From Streptomyces sp. NBC_00102 (GTDB taxonomy: Bacteria > Actinomycetota > Actinomycetes > Streptomycetales > Streptomycetaceae), in assembly GCF_026343115.1 (NCBI RefSeq), contig NZ_JAPEMC010000001.1, positions 2,418,001 to 2,482,000 on the forward strand: a stretch of 64,000 nt of DNA, in the 5' to 3' direction. Shown piece after piece: positions 39,198-47,429 of this stretch. Position numbers and translations under genes: made by a program. The notes beneath the pieces were generated by a model. The model was given only the letters and a program-made list of their open reading frames with translations. It did not search any database and had not been told where the DNA came from. Within the stretch, counting starts at the first letter, position 1; each line of letters begins with the position of its first letter.

Positions 39198-39920
39198 ATG
39201 TCCTCCCAGCACACAGCCCTGGTGGTCGGGGGAACGTCCGGAATCGGACTGGCCACGGCCCGTCTGCTCGCGGAGCGCGGTACGACGGTGCACATCGTCG
39301 GGCGCGACAAGGAGCGGCTGGACGAGGTCCTCGCCACGACTCCCGGAATCGTCGGGCACCGGGCCGACGCCGGCCGGGCCGACGAGATCCGGGCGGTCGC
39401 CGAGTCCATCGGCACCGTCGACCGGCTGGTCCTCGCGGCGAGCGGCGGTGAGGGGCAGGGCCCCTTCGCCGACCTGGACCTGACCGCCCTGCGCAGAGCC
39501 TTCGAGGCCAAGTTCTGGCCGCATGTCACCACCGTCCAGGCGGTGCTGCCGCACCTGGCCCCGCAGGGCTCGATCACTCTGATCAGCGCCATCTCGGCGC
39601 GGACCGGCATGCCCGGTACGGCGGGCCTGGCAGCAATCAACGGCGCGATCGAGTCCCTGGTCCGGCCGCTGGCGGCGGAGCTCGCCCCGATCCGTGTGAA
39701 CGCCGTCTCCCCGGGGCTGGTCGACACCCCCTGGTGGAGCGGCCTGCCCGAGGAGGCGCGGCAGGAGTACTTCGCCCGGACCGCCGCCGTACTGCCGGTC
39801 CGGCACGTGGCGACGGCCGAGGAGGTGGCCGAGGTGGTGGTCCTCGCCGCGACCAACGCCAACCTCACCGGCACGGTCCTGGAGGCGGACGGCGGGGCCC
39901 GCCTGGTGACCCTCGCGTAG
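39198..39920 (+). CDS. SDR-family protein with atypical active site
   Basis: 240 residues. The Rossmann motif GGTSGIGLATA at residues 10-20 and the late motif PIRVNAVSPGLVDTPWW are typical SDR. The catalytic YxxxK region is replaced: after ISAISARTGMPG the sequence reads TAGLAAINGAIESL, with no Tyr or Lys at the expected spacing. This fits a divergent SDR subfamily whose activity is unclear. Start ATG follows AAGGAGATG. Probably repressed by the divergent TetR protein. Confidence 0.85.
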   Translation: MSSQHTALVVGGTSGIGLATARLLAERGTTVHIVGRDKERLDEVLATTPGIVGHRADAGRADEIRAVAESIGTVDRLVLAASGGEGQGPFADLDLTALRRAFEAKFWPHVTTVQAVLPHLAPQGSITLISAISARTGMPGTAGLAAINGAIESLVRPLAAELAPIRVNAVSPGLVDTPWWSGLPEEARQEYFARTAAVLPVRHVATAEEVAEVVVLAATNANLTGTVLEADGGARLVTLA

Positions 39921-39934
39921 GACCGGCGGCGGGT

Positions 39935-39975
39935 GGCCGGTGGCTGACGCGCCGCCGGGCCGCCCGCCACCGGCC
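39935..39975. terminator. Possible terminator after the SDR gene
   Basis: Perfect 10-bp arms GGCCGGTGGC/GCCACCGGCC around a 21-nt GC-rich loop, between convergent genes. Confidence 0.5.
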
Positions 39976-39987
39976 GGGCTCAAGGCC

Positions 39988-40257
39988 TCAGGAGTCGACC
40001 GGCCCCAGCGACTCGAAGCGCCAGCGGTGCACCGCCCGGGTGATCAGCCGCTCGTCGGGCTCGGGAAGTTCCGGCAGCTGGTCGCCGTACTCCCCGGGCC
40101 ACCAGGTGATCACCAGGACCCGGTCCTTCGGGGCGCGCAGCAGTTCGGTACGGAGCGGGGTGCGGGCGAGTTCACCGGCGCGGGCACGGGCCCACTCCAG
40201 CAGTTCCGTACCCCGCCCGTCGGCGGCGCGGGCCTCCCACATCAGGGCGACGGTCAT
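39988..40257 (-). CDS. Small protein of unknown function
   Basis: 89 residues ([23 protein letters not shown] ... [12 protein letters not shown] ... [17 protein letters not shown]). Alternating strand-helix pattern resembles small dimeric ferredoxin-like (ABM) proteins, but this is weak. Its start overlaps the tsaD stop as ATGA, so it is translationally coupled to the tsaB-rimI-tsaD run. Confidence 0.7.
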   Translation of the reverse strand: MTVALMWEARAADGRGTELLEWARARAGELARTPLRTELLRAPKDRVLVITWWPGEYGDQLPELPEPDERLITRAVHRWRFESLGPVDS

Positions 40258-41369
40258 GAGTACAGGTTGTCCTTGCTGATCTCGTGCACGTGGTCGTGGT
40301 CGTGGGTGTGACCGTGACCGTGCTGGGCGCCGGGGACGTGCGGGTCGGTCACCGGCAGCGAGGAGTCGGCGGAGAGCTCCCAGTCGGAGGCGGGCCGGTT
40401 GCGGGCGACCATCTCGGCGCCGAGCGCGGCGACCATGGCGCCGTTGTCGGTGCAGAGTCCGGGGCGGGGCACCCGGAGCCGGATTCCGGCGCGCTCGCAG
40501 CGTTCCTGGGCCAGTGCGCGGAGCCGGGAGTTGGCCGCGACGCCGCCGCCGATCATCAGGTGGTCGACGCCCTCGTCCTTGCAGGCGCGGACGGCCTTGC
40601 GGGTGAGCACGTCGACCACGGCCTCCTGGAAGGACGCCGCCACGTCGCGTACCGGCACCTCTTCGCCGGCCGCGCGCTTCGCCTCGATCCAGCGGGCGAC
40701 CGAGGTCTTGAGCCCGGAGAAGGAGAAGTCGTACGCGGGGTCGCGGGAGCCGGACAGGCCGCGCGGGAACGCGATGGCCTTGGGGTCTCCCTCCTTGGCC
40801 AGCCGGTCGATGACCGGGCCGCCGGGGAAGCCGAGGTCCAGCACGCGGGCGATCTTGTCGAAGGCCTCGCCCGCCGCGTCGTCGATGGTGGCGCCCAGCG
40901 GCCGTACGTCGCTGGTGATGTCGGGGGCGAGCAGCAGCGAGGAGTGGCCGCCGCTGACCAGCAGCGCCATGGTCGGCTCGGGCAGCGGGCCGTGCTCCAG
41001 CTGGTCGACACAGATGTGCGAGGCGAGGTGGTTCACGCCGTAGAGCGGCTTGTTCAGCGCGTACGCGTACGCCTTGGCGGCCGAGACGCCGACGAGGAGC
41101 GCTCCGGCAAGGCCCGGACCGGCGGTGACGGCGATGCCGTCGAGGTCGCGGGCGCTGACCCCGGCCGTCTTCAGGGCGCGCTCGATGGTGGGGACCATCG
41201 CCTCCAGGTGGGCTCGGGAGGCGATCTCCGGGACGACGCCGCCGAAGCGGGCGTGCGTGTCCACGCTGGAGGCGACGGCGTCCGCGAGGAGGGTGGTGCC
41301 GCGCACGATGCCGACGCCGGTCTCGTCGCAGGAGGTCTCGATGCCGAGTACGAGCGGTTCGTCAGCCAT
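40254..41369 (-). CDS. tsaD: tRNA N6-adenosine threonylcarbamoyltransferase, histidine-tailed
   Basis: 371-residue Kae1/TsaD ATPase, which transfers threonylcarbamoyl to A37 of ANN-decoding tRNAs together with TsaB and TsaE. It starts [15 protein letters not shown] and has the metal-binding [24 protein letters not shown] and the C-terminal ATPase segment [13 protein letters not shown]. The last ~25 residues are an unusual His/Asp-rich tail ([16 protein letters not shown]). ATG 41369 is used; ATG 41375, which overlaps the rimI stop by one base, would add two residues. Confidence 0.95.
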   Translation of the reverse strand: MADEPLVLGIETSCDETGVGIVRGTTLLADAVASSVDTHARFGGVVPEIASRAHLEAMVPTIERALKTAGVSARDLDGIAVTAGPGLAGALLVGVSAAKAYAYALNKPLYGVNHLASHICVDQLEHGPLPEPTMALLVSGGHSSLLLAPDITSDVRPLGATIDDAAGEAFDKIARVLDLGFPGGPVIDRLAKEGDPKAIAFPRGLSGSRDPAYDFSFSGLKTSVARWIEAKRAAGEEVPVRDVAASFQEAVVDVLTRKAVRACKDEGVDHLMIGGGVAANSRLRALAQERCERAGIRLRVPRPGLCTDNGAMVAALGAEMVARNRPASDWELSADSSLPVTDPHVPGAQHGHGHTHDHDHVHEISKDNLYS

Positions 41370-41374
41370 TGCCA

Positions 41375-41884
41375 TCAGCCATTCTCTGTTCCTTGTACGT
41401 GGAGGCGCATGACGAGTGCGTCGATGTTGCCCGGCTGGTAGTAGCCGCGCCGGAAGCCGATCGGCTCGAAGCCGAAGCGTTCGTAGAGCTTCTGGGCGCG
41501 GGTGTTGTCGACCCGGACTTCGAGCAGCACGGTGGCGCACTCGAAGGCGGTGGCGTGCTTGAGCAGGTCGGTGAGGAGTTCCGAGCCGAGGCCGCCGCCC
41601 CAGTGGCCGCGGGTGACGCCGATGGTCTGCACGTCGGCGAGGTCGCCCGCGGCGGCGAGTCCGGCGTAGCCGACGATCCGCCCGGTGGCCGGTTCCTCGG
41701 CGACGACGTACCGCCGGGTGGCGTGCGGGCCCCGGGCGTGGGCGAGCTCGGACCAGAACATCCCGGCCGACCAGGCGTCGTCGGGGAAGAGCTCGTGTTC
41801 GAGTTCCAGCACCGGTTCGATGTCCCACCAGCGCATCTCGCGCAGCTGAGCGGTCGGGACGGGCGCCTCGGTCGCTCCGGTCAC
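41375..41884 (-). CDS. rimI: GNAT N-acetyltransferase (RimI)
   Basis: 169-residue GNAT enzyme, assigned as ribosomal protein S18 N-alpha-acetyltransferase. It has the acetyl-CoA motif [52 protein letters not shown] and an N-terminal [18 protein letters not shown] 41884 overlaps the tsaB stop as GTGA. The tsaB-rimI-tsaD order is conserved across bacteria. Confidence 0.93.
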   Translation of the reverse strand: MTGATEAPVPTAQLREMRWWDIEPVLELEHELFPDDAWSAGMFWSELAHARGPHATRRYVVAEEPATGRIVGYAGLAAAGDLADVQTIGVTRGHWGGGLGSELLTDLLKHATAFECATVLLEVRVDNTRAQKLYERFGFEPIGFRRGYYQPGNIDALVMRLHVQGTENG

Positions 41885-42546
41885 TTGGGGGTGACCACCT
41901 TGTAGTTCTTCGGGACCTGCGCGTCCGGCCGGCGGAGGTAGAGCGGCTGCGGGTCGAGCAGCTTCTCGCCCGCGGCGAGGCGTTCGGCGGCGAACGCGGC
42001 GAGCGCCCCGGCCGAGACGTGCTCGGGGCCGCGCGCGTCCGGGAAGGAGTCGGGGTAGAGCACCGCTCCGGCTCCGACGACGGGCAGCCCGGCCAGTTCG
42101 TCCGCGATGTCGGCGGGCCGGTCGACGGAGGGTCCGCCGGTCCGGGTGCGGGGGTCCGCGTACCGCGCCCAGTAGACCTCCTTGCGGCGGGCGTCCGTGG
42201 CGACCGCGAAGGGGCCGGTGATCCCGGCTTCCTCCCCGGCGGCGTACGCGAGTCCGTCCAGGGTGCACACGCCGTGCACGGGGACGGAGAGCGCGGAGGC
42301 GAAGGTCGCGGCGGTCACCAGGCCGACGCGCAGCCCGGTGTAGGGACCGGGGCCGACGCCCACGACGATGCCGGTCACGGCGTCGAGGGTGGTTCCGGCC
42401 TCGGCGAGGACGCGGTCGACGGTGGGGAGCAGCAGCTCCCCGTGGCGTCGGGCGTCCACCTGGCCGGACTCCGCGACGACGGAGGTGCCGTCGTGGAGGG
42501 CGACGGTGACGGCGGGGGTGGCGGTATCCATGGCGAGCAAGAGCAC
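41881..42546 (-). CDS. tsaB: TsaB, tRNA t6A modification subunit
   Basis: 221-residue Kae1-like non-catalytic partner of TsaD ([42 protein letters not shown]). GTG start at 42546. It lacks the metal-binding histidines of TsaD, as expected. It is first gene of the tsaB-rimI-tsaD operon and divergent from the L,D-transpeptidase-like gene. Confidence 0.94.
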   Translation of the reverse strand: MLLLAMDTATPAVTVALHDGTSVVAESGQVDARRHGELLLPTVDRVLAEAGTTLDAVTGIVVGVGPGPYTGLRVGLVTAATFASALSVPVHGVCTLDGLAYAAGEEAGITGPFAVATDARRKEVYWARYADPRTRTGGPSVDRPADIADELAGLPVVGAGAVLYPDSFPDARGPEHVSAGALAAFAAERLAAGEKLLDPQPLYLRRPDAQVPKNYKVVTPK

Positions 42547-42711
42547 GCAAACAGCCTACGGCTCCCCCGGCCGAGGCATCGCGCCCGTACGTCGTCCCGG
42601 TGGGCCCCCTGGCTGCTGCTACCGTCACCCGGGATACACGAGTACGACGTAAACCTTGTACGACATGCGACAAGTGGCATGCGGCGGACCGTATGCGAAA
42701 GGGGAGCTCAG

Positions 42712-43275
42712 GTGGCAAGGGGCAGCTCGGGAATCGTGGCCGGGCTCACTGCGGCGGCCATCGCCGCGGTCGCATTCCTCGCCTACCAGGCGTCGGCGAA
42801 CGCCCCCGATTCGGTGGCCGACGTCTCGGTGAGCGCCTCCGCCTCCGCGTCCGCGAAGCCGTCGGCGAAGAAGCCCACGCCCACCGTCGACCCGCTCGAT
42901 CTGCCGGCCAACTCGGGGACCGGCCTGCGGGTCGTCTACGGGCTGAAGGCGAAGCGGGTCTGGCTGGTCGGCGAGAACCCGGACACGGTCAAGACGTTCC
43001 CGGTGGTGCCGAGCACCGTCAGCCCCGAGCCGGGCTCGTACGCGGTCTACTCGCGCACCGGCACGGTGACGGGCTCGGACGGCGTGCCGATCGAGCACGT
43101 GGTGCGCTTCGCCGAGGTGGACGACACGGTGATCGGCTTCAGCGCGGCGCAGGACGGGTCGCTGCCGACCCCTGACCCGACGCTGAAGACCGGCGGGGTG
43201 CGCATGACGCGGGAGAGCGCCGACGCGCTCTGGTCGTTCGCCACGGTCGCGGTCAAGGTCGTCGTCATCCCCTGA
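42712..43275 (+). CDS. YkuD (L,D-transpeptidase)-like protein lacking catalytic residues
   Basis: 187 residues. The N-terminal hydrophobic segment GIVAGLTAAAIAAVAFLAYQAS is a signal anchor, followed by a Ser/Ala/Lys/Pro linker. Residues ~70-187 follow the YkuD pattern: VVYGLKAKRVWLVGENPDTVKTFPVVPS, EPGSYAVYSR, VPIEHVVRFA, then KTGGVRMTRESADALW where active enzymes have SHGC(V/I)RM. The nucleophilic Cys is Gly162 and the neighbouring Ser-His are Lys-Thr; the upstream His is also replaced (VIGFSAAQ). It is therefore predicted inactive, perhaps glycan-binding. GTG 42712 follows AAAGGGGAG. Confidence 0.75.
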   Translation: MARGSSGIVAGLTAAAIAAVAFLAYQASANAPDSVADVSVSASASASAKPSAKKPTPTVDPLDLPANSGTGLRVVYGLKAKRVWLVGENPDTVKTFPVVPSTVSPEPGSYAVYSRTGTVTGSDGVPIEHVVRFAEVDDTVIGFSAAQDGSLPTPDPTLKTGGVRMTRESADALWSFATVAVKVVVIP

Positions 43276-43314
43276 CCCACCCGAACCGGACGGCTTCCCG
43301 CCGACCGCTGGAAT

Positions 43315-43548
43315 TCAGGCCGCTTCGCGCTGCGCGGGCGGCCTGATTCCGTGCACGGTGGCGGCGGTGTCGGGCCCGTCGCCGGTGGCGGCGTCGGTGA
43401 CCGTGCCGGTGTCCTCCGGGGTCGCGTCCGGGGCCGGTGGAGCGGGCGGAGTCGACACGGCGCTGGCCGCCGCACACGACGCGAGCAGATCCTTCATCGG
43501 CACCCCGGAGGGGGACGGGTACCGGACTTCTCGCTCGGGCGTCGGCAT
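43315..43548 (-). CDS. Small Pro/Thr/Ala-rich peptide behind a palindromic operator
   Basis: 77 residues: MPTPEREVRYPSPSGVPMKDLLASCAAASAVSTPP, then a Pro/Asp/Thr/Gly-rich tail ending RPPAQREAA. AGGAGG sits 5-9 nt before the ATG, supporting real translation. The single Cys in LLASC resembles a lipobox, but there is no hydrophobic signal segment long enough before it. No family recognised. The strong palindrome 28 bp upstream implies tight regulation. Confidence 0.65.
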   Translation of the reverse strand: MPTPEREVRYPSPSGVPMKDLLASCAAASAVSTPPAPPAPDATPEDTGTVTDAATGDGPDTAATVHGIRPPAQREAA

Positions 43549-43575
43549 GGATGCCTCCTGGCTCCACTGGAGGAG

Positions 43576-43595
43576 TGGTTAGGTATACCTAACCA
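43576..43595. promoter_or_regulatory. 20-bp perfect palindrome, DtxR/iron-box-like operator
   Basis: TGGTTAGGTATACCTAACCA is a perfect 20-bp palindrome. Its TTAGG/CCTAA arms are those of DtxR-family (DmdR1/IdeR) iron boxes, but the spacing between arms (4) is shorter than the usual 19-bp box. It lies 28 bp before the ATG of the 77-residue gene. The regulator is inferred. Confidence 0.7.
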
Positions 43596-43802
43596 GTTCG
43601 CCACCCCATACCACCACGGTCGGGGCGCTCTGTGCAACATTTTACCGACACCTTGTCGGAAACCCCTCGTGAATGTGCTCGCGGGACGCCGCGCGCCCCG
43701 CGCCGTACCCCCGGTCGCACGCCCGCGCCGCACGTCCCGCGCCCGTCGCGGCCCCGCACGCTCCCCGCGCACGTCCCGCGCCCCCGCGCCCCCGCGCACG
43801 CC

Positions 43803-43837
43803 TGCGGGGCGCCTCCCCCGTGGGAAGGCGCCCCGCA
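43803..43837. terminator. Terminator downstream of tsaE
   Basis: Perfect 12-bp stem TGCGGGGCGCCT/AGGCGCCCCGCA with an 11-nt loop, 73 bp past the leftward tsaE stop. Confidence 0.8.
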
Positions 43838-43844
43838 CTGTCGT

Positions 43845-43885
43845 CTCCGGCTCTCCGGCTCTCCCGGCTCTCCGGCTCTCCGGCT
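43845..43885. repeat. Five-copy CTCCGGCT tandem repeat
   Basis: Five head-to-tail octamers CTCCGGCT (the third with one extra C) between tsaE and its terminator hairpin. With the GC-rich cytosine runs before it, it fills the otherwise geneless stretch 43600-43909. Confidence 0.85.
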
Positions 43886-43909
43886 CCCGCCGCTGAGGTA
43901 TCGGCCGTC

Positions 43910-44455
43910 TCAGCCGGCCGTGCCGCCGCCGATCCGGGTCCGCAGGTCTGCCCAGCGCGTGCCGACGCCCGCGAGGGTCACCGTGCGCCGCTCGTCGTCG
44001 GTGTCGCCGGTGGCGCGGTCGATGACCACGTGCAGCCGGTGGTCGGAGAGCTCCTCCACCTTGCCGTCGCCCCACTCCACGACCACCACCGAGTCGGGCA
44101 GCGACACGTCGAGGTCCAGGTCCTCCATCTCGTCGAGCCCGCCGCCCAGGCGGTAGGCGTCGACGTGGACCAGGGCGGGGCCGTCGGCCAGCGGGGGGTG
44201 GACCCGGGCGATCACGAAGGTGGGGGACGTGACGGCGCCCCGTACCCCGAGTCCCTCGCCGAGGCCCCGGGTCAGGGTGGTCTTTCCGGCGCCGAGCTCA
44301 CCGGTGAGCATCACCAGGTCGCCCGGGGCCAGCAGCCGGGCCAGTTCGCGGCCCAGCTCCGTCATCTGTTCGGGTGACTCGACGGCGATGCGTACGGTGA
44401 CGGCGTCCGGGGCCGCCGCGGTCTCGGCGGCCGGGCCGTTGTGCGGTGCTTCCAT
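43910..44455 (-). CDS. tsaE: tRNA t6A biosynthesis ATPase TsaE
   Basis: 181-residue P-loop ATPase that drives the TsaB-TsaD cycle. Walker A GELGAGKTTLTRGLGEGL, switch SPTFVIARVH, Walker-type HVDAYRLGG and the conserved VVVVEWGDGK are visible. About 25 extra N-terminal residues are low complexity. It begins 1 nt after the alpha/beta-hydrolase stop; the alr-hydrolase-tsaE order is typical of Streptomyces. Confidence 0.94.
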   Translation of the reverse strand: MEAPHNGPAAETAAAPDAVTVRIAVESPEQMTELGRELARLLAPGDLVMLTGELGAGKTTLTRGLGEGLGVRGAVTSPTFVIARVHPPLADGPALVHVDAYRLGGGLDEMEDLDLDVSLPDSVVVVEWGDGKVEELSDHRLHVVIDRATGDTDDERRTVTLAGVGTRWADLRTRIGGGTAG

Positions 44456-44456
44456 G

Positions 44457-45671
44457 TCAGACCACGTTAGTCGGAGCGGGTACGGCTCCGATCCGCACCA
44501 GCAGGTCCGCGAGCCGGTCGGTCACCGTCTCGGGGTGCTCCAGCATCACCAGATGGCCCGCGTCCGGCACGATCACCAGCTCCGCCTCGGGCAGCACGTC
44601 GGCGATGGCCTCGCTGTGCGGGCTCGGGGTGACCAGGTCCTTGTCGCCCGCCAGGATCAGCACCGGCATGTCCCGGAAGACGGGCAGTGCGGCGCTCTTG
44701 TCGTGCTCCGTGAACGCCGGGTAGAACTCGGCGACGACGTCGATGGGGGTCGCCTCGATGAGCCGCTCGGCGAACCGGGCGACCGCCGGGTCCACGTCCC
44801 GGGAGCCGAACGAGTACCGCTTGATCAGGCTCGCGAAGAGGTCGGCGGTGGCCCTGCGGCCCCGCTCCACCAGCTCCGTCTGCGTACCGAGCGCCTTCAG
44901 CACCCCGGGGAGCACCCGGCGCACCGCGTTGACGCCCACGACCGGCAGCCCGAAGTTGACCTCGCCGAGCCGGCCGCTGGAGGTGCCGACGAACGCGGCG
45001 GCGGCGACCCGGTCGCGGATCAGCTCCGGGTACTGGTCGGCGAGCGCCATCATCGTCATGCCGCCCATCGAGTGCCCGACCAGCACCAGGCGCCCCTCGG
45101 GGGCCGCCGCGTCGATGACCGCCTTCAGGTCCCGGCCCAGCTGGTCGATGCTGACCGGCACCCCGTCGGCCTGGGCCCGGCCGCGTGCGGACCGGCCGTG
45201 GCTGCGCTGGTCCCAGTGGACCGTGCGGACCAGCCCGCGCAGCGCCGCCCGCTGGAAGTGCCAGGAATCCTGGGCGAGGCAGTAACCGTGGCTGAAGACG
45301 ACGGTGACGGGTCCGGGCGACTTGCGGCCGAAGAGGCGGCGCTTGCGCGGACCGGTGGCGCCGGAGCCCCCGGGGCCCGCGGGCTCGGTCTCGTCGATCT
45401 CGTAGTAGAGCGCGGTGCCGTCGTCGGCGACCGCCTGGCCGGGGGTGCCGCGCAGGGCTCCGTACGGCCCGGAGGCGTCGAGCGCGAGGCGCGCCTTCTT
45501 CCGCATGCCCCGGCCGACGGTGAGCCGTTCGACGGCCACACCGGCCGCCGCGCCCGCGGCGAGCACCCCTATGGCGGCCCCGGCGACCCCGGCCCTGCGC
45601 CATCCGCCCGCCGTGACGGCACTCGCCGCCGCCACCACGTCGCCCGCGGCCCCCGCGCTGCTCTCGCTCAC
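44457..45671 (-). CDS. Alpha/beta-hydrolase with N-terminal anchor
   Basis: 404 residues. An N-terminal Ala-rich hydrophobic helix (AGVAGAAIGVLAAGAAAGVAVE) suggests membrane association. The hydrolase domain runs from ~residue 85: oxyanion region VVFSHGYCLAQDSW, nucleophile elbow LVLVGHSMGGMTMMAL, acid in VLILAGDKDLVTPS and catalytic His in VPDAGHLVMLEHPE. GTG 45671 follows AGGAGCGGG. It sits between alr and tsaE. The substrate is unknown. Confidence 0.9.
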   Translation of the reverse strand: MSESSAGAAGDVVAAASAVTAGGWRRAGVAGAAIGVLAAGAAAGVAVERLTVGRGMRKKARLALDASGPYGALRGTPGQAVADDGTALYYEIDETEPAGPGGSGATGPRKRRLFGRKSPGPVTVVFSHGYCLAQDSWHFQRAALRGLVRTVHWDQRSHGRSARGRAQADGVPVSIDQLGRDLKAVIDAAAPEGRLVLVGHSMGGMTMMALADQYPELIRDRVAAAAFVGTSSGRLGEVNFGLPVVGVNAVRRVLPGVLKALGTQTELVERGRRATADLFASLIKRYSFGSRDVDPAVARFAERLIEATPIDVVAEFYPAFTEHDKSAALPVFRDMPVLILAGDKDLVTPSPHSEAIADVLPEAELVIVPDAGHLVMLEHPETVTDRLADLLVRIGAVPAPTNVV

Positions 45672-45739
45672 CGTGCCCGCTCCTCGTCCGTGGTCGTGGT
45701 CCGTGCTCGTGGTCCGTGCTTCCCGGTGGTGCCCGGCCT

Positions 45740-46879
45740 TTACCCGCCGACGTGTACCCGGGGGACCCGCGTACCGATCCTGGTGACGATCTCGTACGCG
45801 ATGGTGTCGGCCGCCACCGCCCAGTCCTCGGCGGTCGGCTCGCCCCGGTCGCCCGGCCCGAACAGCACCGCGTCGGCGCCGGGCTCGGTCAGGTCGCCCT
45901 CCAGGTCCACGACGAACTGGTCCATCGCGACCCGTCCGGCGATCGGTCGCACCTTGCCCGCGACCAGGACCGGGCCGCGGCCCGAGGCGTGGCGCGGGAT
46001 GCCGTCGGCGTACCCGAGCGGCACCAGGGCGAGCGTGGTCTCGTCCCGGGTCGTGTAGTGGTGGCCGTAGCTGATGCCGTGTCCGGCGGGGACCTGCTTG
46101 ACCAGGGCGACGGAGGCGGAGAGCGTCATCACCGGGCGCAGCCCGAAGTCGGCGGGGGTGCCCAGTTCGGGGCTGGGCGAGATGCCGTACATGGCGATGC
46201 CGGTACGCACCAGGTCGAAGTGGGACTCCGGCACGGTCAGGGTGGCCGGGGAGTTGGCGATGTGCCGGACCTCGGGCTCCACGCCTGCCTTCTCGGCGTA
46301 CGCCACCATCTCGCGGAAGACCGTGAGCTGGGCGTTGATCGAGGGATGGCCGGGCTCGTCGGCGCAGGCGAAGTGGGACCAGAGGCCGCTGACGCGCACC
46401 GCCCCGGTCTCCTCGGCGGTACGGGCCTCGGCGACCAGCTCGGGCCAGTCGGCGGGCTGGCAGCCGTTGCGGCCGAGGCCGGTGTCGGCCTTCAGGTGGA
46501 TACGGGCCGTCCGGCCCGCCTCCGCGGCGGCGGCGACGACCTCGCGCAGCGCCCACAGGCCGCTGACGGAGACGTCGACGTCGGCCTCGATCGCCTCGCG
46601 CCAGGGGCCGCCGGGGGTCCACAGCCAGCACATGATCCGCGAGTCGAGACCCGCCGCGCGCAGGGCCAGGGCCTCCTGCGGGGTGGCGGTGCCGAGCCAG
46701 GTCGCGCCGGCTTCGAGCGCGGCGCGGGCGCAGGGCACGGCGCCGTGGCCGTAGGCGTCGGACTTCACCACGGCCATGAGTTGGGCCCCGCCCGCCCGCG
46801 CGCGCAGTTCGCGCACGTTGGCGCGGAGTGCGGCGAGGTCGATCTCGGCCCGGGCTCTCAAGGACGCTTTCTCGTTCAT
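45740..46879 (-). CDS. alr: Alanine racemase
   Basis: 379-residue PLP fold-type III enzyme, making D-alanine for peptidoglycan. It has the PLP Lys in LMAVVKSDAYGHGA (near residue 39), KADTGLGRNG, the catalytic Tyr region AGHGISYGHHYT and GRVAMDQFVVDLEG. Length is normal. ATG 46879. It leads into the alpha/beta-hydrolase gene 68 bp away. Confidence 0.96.
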   Translation of the reverse strand: MNEKASLRARAEIDLAALRANVRELRARAGGAQLMAVVKSDAYGHGAVPCARAALEAGATWLGTATPQEALALRAAGLDSRIMCWLWTPGGPWREAIEADVDVSVSGLWALREVVAAAAEAGRTARIHLKADTGLGRNGCQPADWPELVAEARTAEETGAVRVSGLWSHFACADEPGHPSINAQLTVFREMVAYAEKAGVEPEVRHIANSPATLTVPESHFDLVRTGIAMYGISPSPELGTPADFGLRPVMTLSASVALVKQVPAGHGISYGHHYTTRDETTLALVPLGYADGIPRHASGRGPVLVAGKVRPIAGRVAMDQFVVDLEGDLTEPGADAVLFGPGDRGEPTAEDWAVAADTIAYEIVTRIGTRVPRVHVGG

Positions 46880-46942
46880 CGCGGCCAGTGTCTCAGGTCG
46901 GCGGCCGGGAGCCCGGCGCGCGGGGGCCCACCGCGCGGGTGC

Positions 46943-47353
46943 TCAGGCGCCGCCGGGGTGGTGGGTCCGCGCGTGCTCCAGGTACTCCGCGAGGACCGGC
47001 ACGTGGCTGGCGTCGATGTCCTTGACGGAGGTCACCAGGGTCACCGGGGTGTCCCCCTCCAGCAGGCCCAGCAGCAGGGCGACGGCCTCGGTGTGGGCGG
47101 GGTCGTCGAGTTCGGCGCGGTAGCGGTCGACGAACTCGTCGTACCGGGCGCCGGAGCGGTCCTGGTGGTACCAGCCGCGCAGCTCGTTCGAGGGGGTGAT
47201 GTCCTTCAGCCACCGGTCGACGGCGGCCCGTTCCTTGGAGACCCCGCGCGGCCAGAGCCGGTCGACCAGCACCCGGACGCCGTCCGCGCGCGGCTCGGGC
47301 GGGTCGTAGACCCTGCGGACCCGGATGCCGCTGCCGCCGTCCTCACCGCTCAT
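46943..47353 (-). CDS. DUF488-family protein
   Basis: 136 residues matching DUF488 (VRRVYDPPEPRADGVRVLVDRLWPRGVSKERA, WLKDITPSNELRGWYHQD, VTLVTSVKDIDASHV). Function unknown in general. ATG 47353 has upstream GGAACGGGAGG. It lies between nnrDE and alr in the same direction. Confidence 0.9.
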   Translation of the reverse strand: MSGEDGGSGIRVRRVYDPPEPRADGVRVLVDRLWPRGVSKERAAVDRWLKDITPSNELRGWYHQDRSGARYDEFVDRYRAELDDPAHTEAVALLLGLLEGDTPVTLVTSVKDIDASHVPVLAEYLEHARTHHPGGA

Positions 47354-47429
47354 GGGTACCGCCTCCCGTTCCAGGGTGGCCCGGACCGGCGGCCCGCGCA
47401 CGCCCCGGGTGCTCGACGTTTCGGGTCCC

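Noticed and set aside
43265..43567. 100-codon minus-strand frame overlapping the 77-residue gene
   Set aside because: Different frame, Arg/His-rich shadow; the 77-codon frame has the AGGAGG site and coherent composition.
43576..43595. Calling the palindrome a definite DmdR1 iron box
   Set aside because: Arms match but the spacing is 4 bp rather than that of the 19-bp consensus, so it is listed only as iron-box-like.
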